Below, piece after piece: positions 51,385 to 61,636 of a stretch of DNA of 64,000 nucleotides. Within the stretch, counting starts at the first letter, position 1. Every line of letters starts with the position of its first letter. The notes below the pieces were generated by a model. It was not told the DNA's origin. It saw nothing but the letters and a program-made list of their open reading frames with translations, and did not search any database. The position numbers were made by a program, and so were the translations under genes. This DNA comes from Bradyrhizobium elkanii USDA 76 (GTDB lineage: Bacteria; Pseudomonadota; Alphaproteobacteria; Rhizobiales; Xanthobacteraceae). The stretch covers positions 1,666,001 through 1,730,000 of the forward strand of contig NZ_CP066356.1 in assembly GCF_023278185.1 (NCBI RefSeq), given 5' to 3'.

Positions 51385-51608
51385 GGTCGACGACCTCTTG
51401 TGTTCTTGTCAGTTGGCGTTGCGAAAGGGATTTTGGGGGACGGCGGCCTATTATCGGCGGCGCGCCGTACACGTCATTTCGACCCCTAATATAGGCCTCT
51501 TTGACAAAAATGCGACCCCAGAAGCGCCCCCGACAGGGCACATGCTGAATCCGCGCATAGCACGGGGTCCGGCCAGATAAGTCCTTTTGTTTCAATAGTT
51601 TATGGTGC

Positions 51609-51773
51609 TCAAATCTTGTCGAGCCAGGCCAGGATCGCGACCACGATCAAAATCACCCCGAAAAGGCCCATTCCGGAGTGGCCGAGGCCATAGCCGTAGC
51701 CGCGAATTCGGCCGCTGTAGCCGCCCAGCAGGATAATCAGCAGAAGGATGATGAGGATCAGTCCAAGCGACAT
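51609..51773 (-). CDS. DUF3309-family small membrane protein
   Basis: A 54-residue protein: MSLGLILIILLLIILLGGYS, then a glycine/tyrosine-rich turn (GYGYGLGHSG), then LFGVILIVVAILAWLDKI. This two-helix hairpin with a central GG-rich loop is the DUF3309 pattern. GAGGAGGG lies 5 nt before ATG 51773. It is an isolated gene; such proteins are often linked to stress, but nothing here proves it. Confidence 0.85.
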   Translation of the reverse strand: MSLGLILIILLLIILLGGYSGRIRGYGYGLGHSGMGLFGVILIVVAILAWLDKI

Positions 51774-51910
51774 GGCGCCCTCCTCAGAACGGGCGGCAGC
51801 CGCACGGCGAGACGCCTACGGCCCCGCGAAAACCGAGCAAAGCACATTCCGGCCTGCGAGTCGTTAAGGCCGTCAGCCAATCACGAGGATGTTGCCGGGG
51901 GGCCGGAGCC

Positions 51911-51952
51911 AAAACAAAGCCCCACGCGACCGGCCTGTTGGTCGCGTGGGGC
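51911..51952 (-). terminator. Terminator for the msrA-msrB unit
   Basis: A 13-bp stem (GCCCCACGCGACC with GGTCGCGTGGGGC) is followed, on the minus strand, by TTTGTTTT. It lies 20 bp after the msrB stop. Confidence 0.88.
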
Positions 51953-51971
51953 GCGGCGTGGTGGGGCGGCG

Positions 51972-52385
<414 letters not shown>

Positions 52386-52406
52386 TCAACCTCCTTTGCG
52401 AGATGC

Positions 52407-53123
52407 TCAGTTGGTGACCTTGGTGCTGCCCACCAGCGTCGGCTTCTCGATGTAGTTCTCCGCGAAGATCTTCTTCAGGTTCTCGACCTTCGGGATGTCG
52501 TTATACGCAATATAGGGCTGGTTCGGGTGCAGCGTCAGATAGTCCTGGTGGTAGGCCTCGGCCGGATAGAACGCCTCCAGCGCGCCGACCTTGGTGACGA
52601 TCGGCTTCTTGTAGACCTTGGCGGCGTTGAGCTGGGCGATATAGGCGTCCGCCACCTTCTTCTGCTCGTCGCTGGTGGTGAAGATCGCCGAGCGATATTG
52701 CGTGCCGGAATCCGGGCCCTGGCGGTTCAGCTGGGTCGGGTCGTGCACGACGGAGAAGAAGATCTGCAGGATCTTGCCGTAGGAGATCTTCTGCGGGTCG
52801 TACTTGATCTCGACCGATTCCGCATGGCCGGTCGTGCCGGTCGAGACTTTCTCGTAATCGGCGTTCGCCTTGCTGCCGCCGGAGTAGCCGGACACCGCGC
52901 TGACGATGCCGGCGGTGTGCTGGAATACGCCCTGCACACCCCAGAAGCAGCCGCCGGCCAGCACCGCGGTCTTGATGCCGGATTCCGGCGCGCTCGCGGC
53001 CGGCGGCGGGATGATCACGGCGTCCTCGGCGGCAAGCGAGGGCGCAACGGCAAAAGCTGTGACGGCCAGCGCGCCGATCGCGGCGGCGCACAGCGAGAGG
53101 CGGCTGAGGGAGCTTTTGGGCAT
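52407..53123 (-). CDS. msrA: Peptide methionine-S-sulfoxide reductase MsrA, exported
   Basis: A 238-residue enzyme for the S form of methionine sulfoxide. The catalytic motif GGCFWGVQGVFQHTAG is present, with the family segments SGYSGGSKANADYEKVSTGT, GHAESVEIKYDP and SVVHDPTQLNRQGPDSGTQY. A signal peptide (MPKSSLSRLSLCAAAIGALA, cleavage after SLAA) suggests it works in the periplasm, unlike its neighbour MsrB. The start at 53123 follows GAGGAA; a longer frame to 53174 would hide the signal. Confidence 0.93.
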   Translation of the reverse strand: MPKSSLSRLSLCAAAIGALAVTAFAVAPSLAAEDAVIIPPPAASAPESGIKTAVLAGGCFWGVQGVFQHTAGIVSAVSGYSGGSKANADYEKVSTGTTGHAESVEIKYDPQKISYGKILQIFFSVVHDPTQLNRQGPDSGTQYRSAIFTTSDEQKKVADAYIAQLNAAKVYKKPIVTKVGALEAFYPAEAYHQDYLTLHPNQPYIAYNDIPKVENLKKIFAENYIEKPTLVGSTKVTN

Positions 53124-53320
53124 GGGTTCCTCGTGGGATCGCAATTGGGGCCAGTCTAGAGCGGGAGCCGGCATCGGCCAATCAGGACGGGCGGCTCCGA
53201 CGCTTCAAAATACGGGCGAGGGGACGCTTTGTTACGGCGCTGGCCACACGGTTTCGTGAGGGAAATCAGCGAGGTTCAGGGATGACGGTGATGGATTTTT
53301 GCCCGCGGCCTCTCCACGCC

Positions 53321-53442
53321 CGTCGTCCTGGCGAAAGCCAGGACCCATAATCACCAAATGTACTTTAGGCGGGATCGTGGCCCCAGCGTCCTGCAGCAAC
53401 AAGCAGCCGGGGTAATGGGTCCTGGCTTTCGCCAGGACGACG
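53321..53442. repeat. 28-bp inverted-repeat element
   Basis: Perfect 28-bp arms at 53321-53348 (CGTCGTCCTGGCGAAAGCCA then GGACCCAT) and 53415-53442 enclose a 66-bp centre. The arms themselves hold a small palindrome, CCTGGCGAAAGCCAGG. Single copy in the window; no coding potential. Confidence 0.88.
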
Positions 53443-53502
53443 CTGAATGTTGGTGTCACACACTCCCCTGCTGTCAGGATGACGTCGGCGCCGGCGGGAC
53501 TT

Positions 53503-54612
53503 TCACACCACCACGCTGAGTCGCTTCGCCGCCCGCGTGATCCCCGTGTACAGCCACCTCGCGCGCGAGTCCTGGAACGCAAAACTCTCGTCGAACAGCA
53601 CGACGTCGTCCCATTGCGAGCCCTGCGACTTGTGCACGGTCAGCACATAGCCGTAGTCGAACTCGTCATAGGGTTTGCGCTGCTCCCACGGCACGCTCTC
53701 GACGCCGCCATCGAAGCATTCGCCGCGCACCGAGACCTTGGTGACCTTGTAGCCGAAGTCCTCGTCCGGCATCACGCGCATGGTGATGATCCTGGATTTC
53801 GACTGCGCGCGCGCCTTGACCCGCCACAGCCCGCCGTTGAACAGGCCCTTCTTGCGGTTGTTGCGCAGGCAGACCAGCTTGTCGCCGGCAACCGGCAGCG
53901 GATCCTCGATGTTCTGCCGTTGCCGCACCCGCATGTTGTAGGCGCGACGGGTGTTGTTGCGGCCGACCAGCACCTGGTCGGCGCTCATCACGCGATCCGG
54001 ATCGAGCTCCTTGCGCGACACCACCTCGCTCTCGCCGTGGCGGCCGATCTCGAGCTCGCGGCCCTCGCGGATATCCATCGACATCCGCACGATCGGATCG
54101 TCCTGCGCCTGGCGGTGCACCTCGGTCAGCATCGCGTCGGGCTCGGCATCGGTGAAGAAGCCGCCGCCCTGGATCGGCGGCAATTGCGCGGGATCGCCGA
54201 GCACCAGCAGCGGGCAGTCGAACGACATCAAATCGCGTCCGAGCTCGGCATCGACCATCGAGCACTCGTCGATCACGATCAGCTTGGCCTTCGATGCGGG
54301 CGCGTCGTCCCAGAGCTCGAAGCTCGGCTGCTCGACGCCGGACTCGCGGGCGCGGTAGATCAGGGAATGGATCGTCGAGGCGCTGTCGCAGCCCTTGTTG
54401 CGCATGACGAGCGCCGCCTTGCCGGTGAAGGCCGCGAACTTCACCTCGCCGTCGACGCCTTCGGCGATGTGGCGGGCGAGCGTGGTCTTGCCGGTTCCGG
54501 CATAGCCGAACAGGCGGAACACCGGCGGCGTGCCGCCCTGGCCGGGCTTGGCCTTCAGCCAGTCGGCGACGGCTTTCAGCGCAGTGTCCTGATGCGGCGT
54601 GAAGGTGGTCAT
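53503..54612 (-). CDS. RecD/Dda-like superfamily 1 DNA helicase
   Basis: A 369-residue ATP-dependent helicase. Seen: Walker A FGYAGTGKTTLARHI, motif Ia region FAAFTGKAALVMRNKG, Walker B KLIVIDECSMVDAELG, motif III LVLGDPAQLPPI, and the C-terminal motifs YGYVLTVHKSQGSQWDDVVL and LYTGITRAAKRLSVV. The VHKSQG and TRA motifs are those of RecD and phage Dda helicases. It is much shorter than RecD and lacks RecBC partners nearby. It probably unwinds DNA in repair or after phage attack; its exact role is unknown. It is a single gene. Confidence 0.88.
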   Translation of the reverse strand: MTTFTPHQDTALKAVADWLKAKPGQGGTPPVFRLFGYAGTGKTTLARHIAEGVDGEVKFAAFTGKAALVMRNKGCDSASTIHSLIYRARESGVEQPSFELWDDAPASKAKLIVIDECSMVDAELGRDLMSFDCPLLVLGDPAQLPPIQGGGFFTDAEPDAMLTEVHRQAQDDPIVRMSMDIREGRELEIGRHGESEVVSRKELDPDRVMSADQVLVGRNNTRRAYNMRVRQRQNIEDPLPVAGDKLVCLRNNRKKGLFNGGLWRVKARAQSKSRIITMRVMPDEDFGYKVTKVSVRGECFDGGVESVPWEQRKPYDEFDYGYVLTVHKSQGSQWDDVVLFDESFAFQDSRARWLYTGITRAAKRLSVVV

Positions 54613-54830
54613 GGGCTTTCGGAAGAGTGAGCGCGCGACCGATAGCGCCGCGACTCAGGCCAGCACAAGCTAAACATTCATGCGTTCCGATCAAGCCGTC
54701 TCCCGCTGCGCGGAATTGGGGTTTCGCCCCCGAGGCTAGACTTGATCCGGGGCGCCACTAGACTGCCCCAAAACAACAAGCGGTCGGGACCACGACAAGT
54801 GGTCGAGGAAGCGACCTTGGGAGTGACTCC

Positions 54831-56036
54831 ATGAAATTCGGCATCTTTTACGAGCTGCAATTGCCGCGCCCCTGGAACGACGGCGACGAGCTCAGGCTCT
54901 ACCAGAACGCGCTGACGCAACTGGAAACCGCCGACCGGCTCGCCTACGACTACGCCTGGGTCGTGGAGCACCACTTCCTCGAGGAATATTCGCACTCGCC
55001 GGCGCCGGAATCCTTCCTCGCCGCCGCGAGCCAGCGCACCAAGAACATCCGGCTCGGCCACGGCATCTTCCAGCTCACCACCAATCATCCGGCCCGCGTC
55101 GCCGAGCGGGTCGCGGTGCTCGATCTCTTGAGCAACGGCCGCTGCGAGTTCGGCATGGGCGAGAGTGCCTCGATCACCGAGCTGACGCCGTTCGGCCGCG
55201 ACATGGAGACCAAGCGCGAGGTGTTCGAGGAGGCCGTGCAGGCGATCTTCCCGATGTTCAGCAAGGTCGGCACCGAGCATCACGGCAAGTATTTCGATAT
55301 ACCCTTGCGCAATGTCGTGCCGAAGCCGGTGCAGAAGCCGCATCCGCCGCTCTGGATGGCGTGCTCGCAACTGCCGACCATCGAACGCGCCGGGCAGAAC
55401 GGGTTTGGCGCGCTCGGCTTTCAGTTCGTCAGCGCCGAGGCGGCGCATGCCTGGGTGCACGCCTATTACAACGCGATCACCAAGCGGCTGAAGAAGCTCG
55501 CCGACTACGAGATCAATCCGAACATGGCGCTGGTCTCGTTCTTCATGTGCGCGAAGACCGACGAGGAAGCGCGCCGGCGCGCCGACGGCGCGACCTTCTT
55601 CCAGTTCGCGCTGCGCTATTACGGCCAGGCACAGAACCGGCAGCGGCCGGCGCCCGGCACCGTCAACATGTGGGACGAGTACAACAAGTGGAAGCGCGAC
55701 AACCCGGAGGCGCAGGAGGCCGCGCTGCGCGGCGGCCTGATCGGCTCGCCCGAGACCTTGCGCAAGAAGCTGCGGCGCTTCCGCTCATCGCATATCGACC
55801 AGGTGATCCTGCTCAACCAGGCCGGCAAGAACACGCATGAGCACATCTGCGAGTCGCTCGAGCTGTTCGCGAAAGAAGTGATGCCGGAGTTCCAGCACGA
55901 TCCCGAGCACGATGCCTGGAAGAAGGGCGTGCTGGACGGCTCGATCCAGCTCGAGGAGATCGACACCCAGGCGTTCACGGACCGCTATGGTAAACTGGCG
56001 GTCAATGTCGGCTCAAAGGCAGCCGCCGCGGGCTGA
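54831..56036 (+). CDS. LLM-class flavin-dependent monooxygenase
   Basis: A 401-residue bacterial luciferase-like protein: MKFGIFYELQLPRPWNDGDE, then YDYAWVVEHHFLEEYSHSPA, then TNHPARVAERVAVLDLLSNG, RCEFGMGES, HYNAITKRL-like helix near 225, and the C-terminal segment GSPETLRKKLRRF. The EHHF stretch and the GR...GMG turn are typical of this class, which uses reduced FMN to oxidise small molecules. The substrate is unknown. A strong terminator at 56120 isolates it from the sulfonate operon, although both use reduced flavin, which a nearby reductase could supply. Confidence 0.85.
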   Translation: MKFGIFYELQLPRPWNDGDELRLYQNALTQLETADRLAYDYAWVVEHHFLEEYSHSPAPESFLAAASQRTKNIRLGHGIFQLTTNHPARVAERVAVLDLLSNGRCEFGMGESASITELTPFGRDMETKREVFEEAVQAIFPMFSKVGTEHHGKYFDIPLRNVVPKPVQKPHPPLWMACSQLPTIERAGQNGFGALGFQFVSAEAAHAWVHAYYNAITKRLKKLADYEINPNMALVSFFMCAKTDEEARRRADGATFFQFALRYYGQAQNRQRPAPGTVNMWDEYNKWKRDNPEAQEAALRGGLIGSPETLRKKLRRFRSSHIDQVILLNQAGKNTHEHICESLELFAKEVMPEFQHDPEHDAWKKGVLDGSIQLEEIDTQAFTDRYGKLAVNVGSKAAAAG

Positions 56037-56119
56037 TCGATTGTTGTACAACGACCTCGCGTTTCCGTGAGGAAAATAATTCGCTACATGCGATCCGCGC
56101 CTTAAAAGAAACGGCACGT

Positions 56120-56156
56120 GCGATGCCAGCACCGAAGTGCTGGCATCGCTATTTTT
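56120..56156 (+). terminator. Terminator before the sulfonate operon
   Basis: GCGATGCCAGCAC pairs with GTGCTGGCATCGC (13 bp) around a CGAA tetraloop and is followed by ATTTTT. It lies 83 bp after the monooxygenase stop. Confidence 0.9.
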
Positions 56157-56253
56157 GTGCGGTGCTCGACAGCTTCATTCGCGCGCCCCATCATCCTGAC
56201 ATCGCATGATCGTGCAGCGCGACAGCGCGCTTGATCGTCAGGAGAGTCTTGGA

Positions 56254-57204
56254 ATGAAGCGTCGTGAGTTCCTCCAGCTGTCGCTCGTCACAGCCGCCGC
56301 CGCTGCGCTGTCACGCGGTGCGCAGGCGCAGGCGGACGCGAAGGAAATTCGTATCGGCTACCAGAAGAACGGCGTGCTCGTTATCACGCGGCAGCGCGAG
56401 GCCTTGGAAAATCATTTCAAGCCGCAGGGCATCAGCGTGAAATGGGTCGAGTTCTCCTCGGGCCCGCCGATGATGGAAGCGATGAATGTCGGCAGCGTCG
56501 ATTACGGCGCGGTCGGCGATTCCCCGCCGATCTTCGCGCAGGCCGCGGGCGCCGCCGTCGTCTATGCCGCGGCCCAGCCCATCATCAACGGCTCCGGCAT
56601 CCTGGTGCCGCAGAATTCGGCGATCGCGTCAATCGCCGATCTCAAAGGCAAGCGCGTCGGCTTCACCAAGGGTTCGAGCGCCCATAACGTCGTGATCCAG
56701 ACGCTGGAGAAGGCCGGGCTGACTTATGACGACATCACGCCGGTCTATCTGACGCCGCCGGACGCCGGTCCCGCTTTCGCCAATGGCGGCATCGATGCCT
56801 GGGCGATCTGGGATCCGTATTTCGCGATCGCCGAGACCAAGCAGAACGGCCGCATTCTGGTCAAGACGCGCGACATCACCAAGACCAACTCGTTCTACAT
56901 CGCCAACCGCGACTTCGCCCGCAATCGCGGCGCGGTCCTGCAGCAGATCGTCGATGTCACGACGTCGAGCGCGGCATGGGCGCAGGCGCATCCTGATGAG
57001 GTCGCCAAATCGCTGGCCGCCATCACCGGCGTGCCGCTCGATATCCAGACCATCGCGGCGAAGCGGGCGGGCTTCTCGGTCGGGCCCGTGACCGACGACA
57101 TCATCGCGACCCAGCAGGGCGTCGCCGACCGCTTCTTCAAGCTCGGCCTGATCCCGAAGCAGATCGCGATCCGCGACATCGTCTGGCGCAATCCCCAGAC
57201 CTGA
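56254..57204 (+). CDS. Sulfonate ABC transporter binding protein, first copy
   Basis: A 316-residue SsuA/TauA-like protein. The leader has a twin-arginine-like start (MKRREFLQLSLVTAAAAAL, cleavage near AQAQ). The mature protein reads IRIGYQKNGVLVITRQREAL, then [39 protein letters not shown], and GIDAWAIWDPYFA. These match aliphatic-sulfonate binders. The start at 56254 follows AGGAGAG. It heads the operon and is closely related to the next gene, but the ligand-facing residues differ. Confidence 0.9.
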   Translation: MKRREFLQLSLVTAAAAALSRGAQAQADAKEIRIGYQKNGVLVITRQREALENHFKPQGISVKWVEFSSGPPMMEAMNVGSVDYGAVGDSPPIFAQAAGAAVVYAAAQPIINGSGILVPQNSAIASIADLKGKRVGFTKGSSAHNVVIQTLEKAGLTYDDITPVYLTPPDAGPAFANGGIDAWAIWDPYFAIAETKQNGRILVKTRDITKTNSFYIANRDFARNRGAVLQQIVDVTTSSAAWAQAHPDEVAKSLAAITGVPLDIQTIAAKRAGFSVGPVTDDIIATQQGVADRFFKLGLIPKQIAIRDIVWRNPQT

Positions 57205-57244
57205 TCGGCGCGCGTTTGGTCATTTCAATGCAGAGGATAGTCCC

Positions 57245-58198
57245 ATGACGCGTTTATTTCGACGCTGGATCGCCCGCGGGGTGCTGTCGCTCAGCATCGT
57301 CGCCGCAACCGTCAGCGCCTCCTACGGCGAGGACAAGGTGGTCCGCATCGGTTACCAGAAATACGGCAAGCTGGTGCTGCTCAAGAGCAAGGGCTCGCTC
57401 GAGGAAAAGCTGAAGGCGGTCGGCACCAAGGTGGTGTGGGCCGAGTTTCCGTCCGGGCCGCCGCTGCTCGAGGCGCTCAATGTCGGCGCGATCGATTTCG
57501 GCAACACCGGCGAGGCGCCGCCGATCTTCGCGCAGGCCGCCGGCGCGCCGATCCAGTATGTCGCGTATGAGCCGCCGGCGCCGAAGGGCGAGGCGATCCT
57601 GGTGCCGAAGGACAGCGCGATCAAGTCGGTCGCCGACCTGAAGGGCAAGAAGGTCGCGCTGAACAAGGGCTCCAACGTCCACTACCTCTTGGTGAAGGCG
57701 CTCGAGAAGGCCGGCGTCAAATATTCCGAGATCGAGCCGGTGTTCCTGGCGCCGGCCGATGCGCGCGCGGCGTTCGAGCGCGGCGCGGTCGATGCCTGGG
57801 TGATCTGGGATCCGTTCCAGGCCGCGGCGGAAGCTGCGACCGGCGCCCGCACCGTCGCCGACGGCACCGGCATCGTCGCGAACTATCAGTTCTACTTCGC
57901 CTCGAAGAAATTCCTGCAGGCCGATCCGAAAATCGTCGAGCTCGTGCTGGCGCAGCTGAGCGAGGTCGACGACTGGGCCAAGGGCGACATCCATGCCGTT
58001 GCCGAGCAGCTGGCGCCGAGCATCGGCCTGTCGGTGCCGGTGGTCGAGGTCGCGTTGAAGCGGCAGGCCTACGGCATCAAGCCGGTCACCGATGCGGTGG
58101 TCGCGGACCAGCAGCAGGTCGCCGACACGTTCTTCGCGCTCGGCCTGATCCCGAAACAAATCAAGATTTCCGACGTCGCATGGAGGCCGGGCACGTGA
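57245..58198 (+). CDS. ssuA: Sulfonate ABC transporter binding protein, second copy (SsuA)
   Basis: A 317-residue periplasmic protein: signal peptide [20 protein letters not shown] with cleavage near SYGE; then [78 protein letters not shown]. It delivers sulfonates to SsuBC. Its stop overlaps the GTG of ssuD (GTGA). The tandem arrangement with the previous gene suggests that the same permease serves two ligand sets. Confidence 0.92.
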   Translation: MTRLFRRWIARGVLSLSIVAATVSASYGEDKVVRIGYQKYGKLVLLKSKGSLEEKLKAVGTKVVWAEFPSGPPLLEALNVGAIDFGNTGEAPPIFAQAAGAPIQYVAYEPPAPKGEAILVPKDSAIKSVADLKGKKVALNKGSNVHYLLVKALEKAGVKYSEIEPVFLAPADARAAFERGAVDAWVIWDPFQAAAEAATGARTVADGTGIVANYQFYFASKKFLQADPKIVELVLAQLSEVDDWAKGDIHAVAEQLAPSIGLSVPVVEVALKRQAYGIKPVTDAVVADQQQVADTFFALGLIPKQIKISDVAWRPGT

Positions 58199-59361
58199 GC
58201 ACCCCAACCAACGCCAACATCCTCTGGTTCCTGCCGACCCACGGCGACAGCCGCTACCTCGGCACGTCGATCGGCGGCCGCGAGGTGAACTTCAATTATC
58301 TGCGCCAGATCGCGCAGGCCGCGGATCAGCTCGGCTATTACGGCGTGCTGCTGCCGACCGGGCGGAGCTGCGAGGATTCCTGGGTGGTGGCCTCGGCCGT
58401 CGCGCCCTGGACCGAACGCCTGCGCTATCTCGTGGCGGTGAGGCCCGGCCTGCAGTCGCCGAGCGTCGCCGCACGCATGACCGCGACGCTGGACCGGCTG
58501 TCGAACGGCCGCCTGCTGATCAACGTCGTCACCGGCGGCGATCCGATCGAGAACAAGGGCGACGGCATTTTCTTAGATCATGACGAGCGCTACGCGGTGA
58601 CCCGCGAGTTCCTCAACGTCTACAGCGATCTGCTGGCGGGCAAGACCGTCAATGTCGAAGGCAAGCACATCCGGATCGAGGACGGCCGCCTGCTGTTCAA
58701 TCCGGTGCAGTCGCCGCGGCCGCCGCTGTATTTCGGCGGCTCCTCGGATGCCGGCATCGACGTCGCGGTCGACACCGTCGACAAATATCTGACCTGGGGC
58801 GAGCCGCCGGCGCAGGTCGCCGAGAAGATCGCCAAGGTGAAGGCGGTGGCGGCGCAGCGCGGCCGCAAGCTCTCGTTCGGCATCCGCCTGCATGTGATCG
58901 TGCGCGAGACCAATGCGGAAGCGTGGAAGGCTGCCGACGAGCTGATCCAGTACGTCACCGACGACACGGTGGCCGCCGCGCAGAAGATCTTTGCGCGGAT
59001 GGATTCGGTCGGCCAGCAGCGCATGGCGCAACTGCATGGCGGCCGGCGTGACCAGCTCGAGATCAGCCCGAACCTGTGGGCCGGCGTCGGCCTGGTGCGC
59101 GGCGGGGCCGGCACCGCGCTGGTCGGCGATCCCGAGACCGTCGCCGCGCGGATCAAGGAGTATCAGGAGATCGGCGTCGATACCTTCATCATGTCGGGTT
59201 ACCCGCATCTCGAGGAAGCCTATCGCTTCGCCGAATTGGTGTTCCCGCTGTTGTCGCTGGCGCAGGGCGGCAACGTGACGCCGATCCGGGTCAACACCGG
59301 GCCGTTCGGTGAGACCATCGGCAACGACTACCGTCCGCAGAAGCAGGCATCGCAATCATGA
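58195..59361 (+). CDS. ssuD: FMNH2-dependent alkanesulfonate monooxygenase SsuD
   Basis: A 388-residue enzyme that breaks the carbon-sulfur bond of alkanesulfonates to release sulfite. Seen: [59 protein letters not shown], and the region [20 protein letters not shown], all features of SsuD. It needs reduced flavin from the reductase at the end of the operon. GTG 58195 is preferred because GGAGG lies 10 nt upstream and the start overlaps the ssuA stop; an ATG at 58180 would add five residues. Confidence 0.94.
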   Translation: MSTPTNANILWFLPTHGDSRYLGTSIGGREVNFNYLRQIAQAADQLGYYGVLLPTGRSCEDSWVVASAVAPWTERLRYLVAVRPGLQSPSVAARMTATLDRLSNGRLLINVVTGGDPIENKGDGIFLDHDERYAVTREFLNVYSDLLAGKTVNVEGKHIRIEDGRLLFNPVQSPRPPLYFGGSSDAGIDVAVDTVDKYLTWGEPPAQVAEKIAKVKAVAAQRGRKLSFGIRLHVIVRETNAEAWKAADELIQYVTDDTVAAAQKIFARMDSVGQQRMAQLHGGRRDQLEISPNLWAGVGLVRGGAGTALVGDPETVAARIKEYQEIGVDTFIMSGYPHLEEAYRFAELVFPLLSLAQGGNVTPIRVNTGPFGETIGNDYRPQKQASQS

Positions 59362-60164
59362 GCTTGATCGACAGTTTGCCGCGCGTCGGCGCACCAAAAT
59401 TGCCCAAGGTCGACGGCCTGATCCCCTGGATCGTGCCGCTGGCGATCGTGCTGGTGTGGCAGCTTGCCTGCGTCACCGGCTACGTGCCCTCGCGGGTGCT
59501 GCCGGCGCCGACCGACGTCGCACTGGCGGGATGGAAGCTGCTGCTGTCAGGCGAACTGGTCCGCAACATCTGGGTCAGCTTCTGGCGCGCCTCGATCGGC
59601 TTCTTGATCGGCGGCGGCATCGGCTTTGCCTTCGGCCTCGCCAACGGGCTGTCGCAGCTGTCGGCAAAGCTCACCGACACCACCTTGCAGATGGTGCGCA
59701 ACATCCCGCATCTGGCGCTGATCCCGCTCGTCATCCTGTGGTTCGGCATCGACGAGTCGGCAAAGCTGTTTTTGGTCGCGCTCGGCGTGTTCTTCCCGAT
59801 CTATCTCAACACGCTGCACGGCATCCGCACCGTCGACCCGCAGCTGATCGAGATGGGCCGCATCTACGGCATGACCGACGGCGAGCTGTTTCGCCGGGTG
59901 ATCTTCCCCGGCGCGCTGCCCTCGATCTTCGTCGGGCTGCGCTTCGCGCTCGGCATCATGTGGCTGACCCTGATCGTCGCCGAGACCATCGCGGCCTCGT
60001 CGGGCCTCGGCTACATGGCGATGCAGGCGCGCGAGTTCATGCTGATCGACGTCGTCGTGCTCTCGATCCTGATCTACGCCTTGCTCGGCAAGCTCGCCGA
60101 CAGCGCCTCGCGGGCGCTGGAGCGGCTGACCTTGTCGTGGCATCCCGCCTTCCAGAAGAAGTGA
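59358..60164 (+). CDS. ssuC: Sulfonate ABC transporter permease SsuC
   Basis: A 268-residue inner-membrane protein with about six helices. Seen: [60 protein letters not shown] and the coupling segment [20 protein letters not shown]. It starts on an ATGA overlap with ssuD and forms the channel for SsuA-bound sulfonates. Confidence 0.93.
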   Translation: MSLIDSLPRVGAPKLPKVDGLIPWIVPLAIVLVWQLACVTGYVPSRVLPAPTDVALAGWKLLLSGELVRNIWVSFWRASIGFLIGGGIGFAFGLANGLSQLSAKLTDTTLQMVRNIPHLALIPLVILWFGIDESAKLFLVALGVFFPIYLNTLHGIRTVDPQLIEMGRIYGMTDGELFRRVIFPGALPSIFVGLRFALGIMWLTLIVAETIAASSGLGYMAMQAREFMLIDVVVLSILIYALLGKLADSASRALERLTLSWHPAFQKK

Positions 60165-60166
60165 GA

Positions 60167-61012
60167 ATGAGAATGCAAGAAGCGCTTCGTTTCGAAACCG
60201 CTGAAGCCGAGCCGGTCGACCGCACCGAGATCGTCGTGAAGGCGCGGCAGTTGCGGCGCGTGCCGGAAGGCGCGGCCCGCGGCCTGTCGCTGACCATCCG
60301 CGGCCTGCGCAAGGCGTTCGGCGACAATGAGGTGCTGCGCGGCATCGACCTGCACATCCCGGCCGGCCAGTTCGTCGCGATCGTCGGCCGCAGCGGCTGC
60401 GGCAAGAGCACGCTGCTGCGCCTGATCGCCGGCCTCGACGCACCGACGGCGGGAAGCATCGCGTTCGGCGAACAGCCGAGGGCCCAGGACGTCCGCGTCA
60501 TGTTCCAGGAGCCGCGGCTGCTGCCCTGGGCGCGCGTGCTGTCCAATGTCGAGGTCGGGCTGGGGCGCGAGCGTGCCTCCGCCGACGCACAGGCGCGCGC
60601 CGAGCGCGCGCTGGTCGAGGTTGGCCTCGGCGACAAGCGCACCCAGTGGCCGTCGGTGCTGTCAGGCGGGCAGAAGCAGCGCGTCGCCCTGGCGCGGGCG
60701 CTGGTCAGCCAGCCCCGCGTGCTGGCGTTCGACGAACCGCTCGGCGCACTCGACGCGCTGACCCGGATCTCGATGCAGCAATTGCTGGAACGGGTCTGGC
60801 GCGATCAGGGCTTCACCGCGATCCTGGTGACGCACGACGTCGCCGAGGCGGTCGCGCTCGCCGACCGCGTGCTGGTCATCGAGGACGGCCGCATCGCCGA
60901 GGATGTCACGATCGACCTGCCGCGGCCGCGCCGGCGCGGGTCGGCCGAACTCGCCGCGCTGGAGGGCGAGATCCTGAAGCATCTGCTCGAAGGCAGCGAA
61001 GACAGTCTGTGA
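60167..61012 (+). CDS. ssuB: Sulfonate ABC transporter ATPase SsuB
   Basis: A 281-residue ATPase. Seen: Walker [41 protein letters not shown] (Q-loop), [20 protein letters not shown] (signature) and [20 protein letters not shown] (Walker B), plus H-loop [20 protein letters not shown]. It powers SsuC. The N-terminal 45 residues are an extra extension relative to the shortest family members. The start at 60167 has only a short GAAG ribosome-binding tract; an ATG at 60173 is an alternative. Confidence 0.93.
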   Translation: MRMQEALRFETAEAEPVDRTEIVVKARQLRRVPEGAARGLSLTIRGLRKAFGDNEVLRGIDLHIPAGQFVAIVGRSGCGKSTLLRLIAGLDAPTAGSIAFGEQPRAQDVRVMFQEPRLLPWARVLSNVEVGLGRERASADAQARAERALVEVGLGDKRTQWPSVLSGGQKQRVALARALVSQPRVLAFDEPLGALDALTRISMQQLLERVWRDQGFTAILVTHDVAEAVALADRVLVIEDGRIAEDVTIDLPRPRRRGSAELAALEGEILKHLLEGSEDSL

Positions 61013-61019
61013 GGTCGCC

Positions 61020-61610
61020 ATGAATTCCGTCGTCCGCAATGTTTCGATCGAGCCCGCGGTTGCGGCCGCCGAATTCCGCGGCGCGATGCGTCACCTCACC
61101 GGCGGCGTCAGCGTGATCACGGCCGGTCGGGCTAAGGATATTTCGGGAATGACGGTGACCTCGGTGTCGTCGCTCTCGGTCGAGCCGCCGTCCTTGATCG
61201 TCAGCATCAACCGCGCGGCCTCGTCATGGCCGCTGATCGCGCGCCACGGCGTGTTCGGCGTCAACATCCTGGCGGCGGATCAACGCGACATCGCCGAGCG
61301 CTTCACCGGCAAGGGCGGCCTGAAGGGCGCGGACCGCTTCACCGGGGCCGAGTGGACGACGCGTGCGTCAGGCGTCCCGCTGCTGGTCGGCGCGCTTGCC
61401 GCGGTTGATTGCGAGGTCGAGGAGACCATCGAACGGCATTCGCACGTGATCGTCATCGGCCGCGTGCTCGACGTGATTGCGTCGGAGCGTACCGCCGCGC
61501 TGGCGTATTGGCACGGCGAGTATGTCGCGATCGACCATGAGGAAGACGCCGCACGGCTGGCCGAGGTCAGCCTGCCGTCGCGTCACGTCCATGTGCGAGG
61601 GCCGCGCTAG
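61020..61610 (+). CDS. Flavin reductase-like protein (SsuE/HpaC role)
   Basis: A 196-residue flavin reductase: AAEFRGAMRHLTGGVSVITA, DISGMTVTSVSSLSVEPPSL, LIVSINRAASSWPLIARHGV, FGVNILAADQRDIAERFTGK and HSHVIVIGRVLDVIASERTA. This is the HpaC/DIM6-NTAB family, whereas the E. coli SsuE belongs to another fold. It is placed last in the sulfonate operon, 8 bp after ssuB, so it is the natural supplier of reduced FMN to SsuD. Confidence 0.9.
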   Translation: MNSVVRNVSIEPAVAAAEFRGAMRHLTGGVSVITAGRAKDISGMTVTSVSSLSVEPPSLIVSINRAASSWPLIARHGVFGVNILAADQRDIAERFTGKGGLKGADRFTGAEWTTRASGVPLLVGALAAVDCEVEETIERHSHVIVIGRVLDVIASERTAALAYWHGEYVAIDHEEDAARLAEVSLPSRHVHVRGPR

Positions 61611-61636
61611 CGCGCCGTGCTTATCCGGATCGGACT

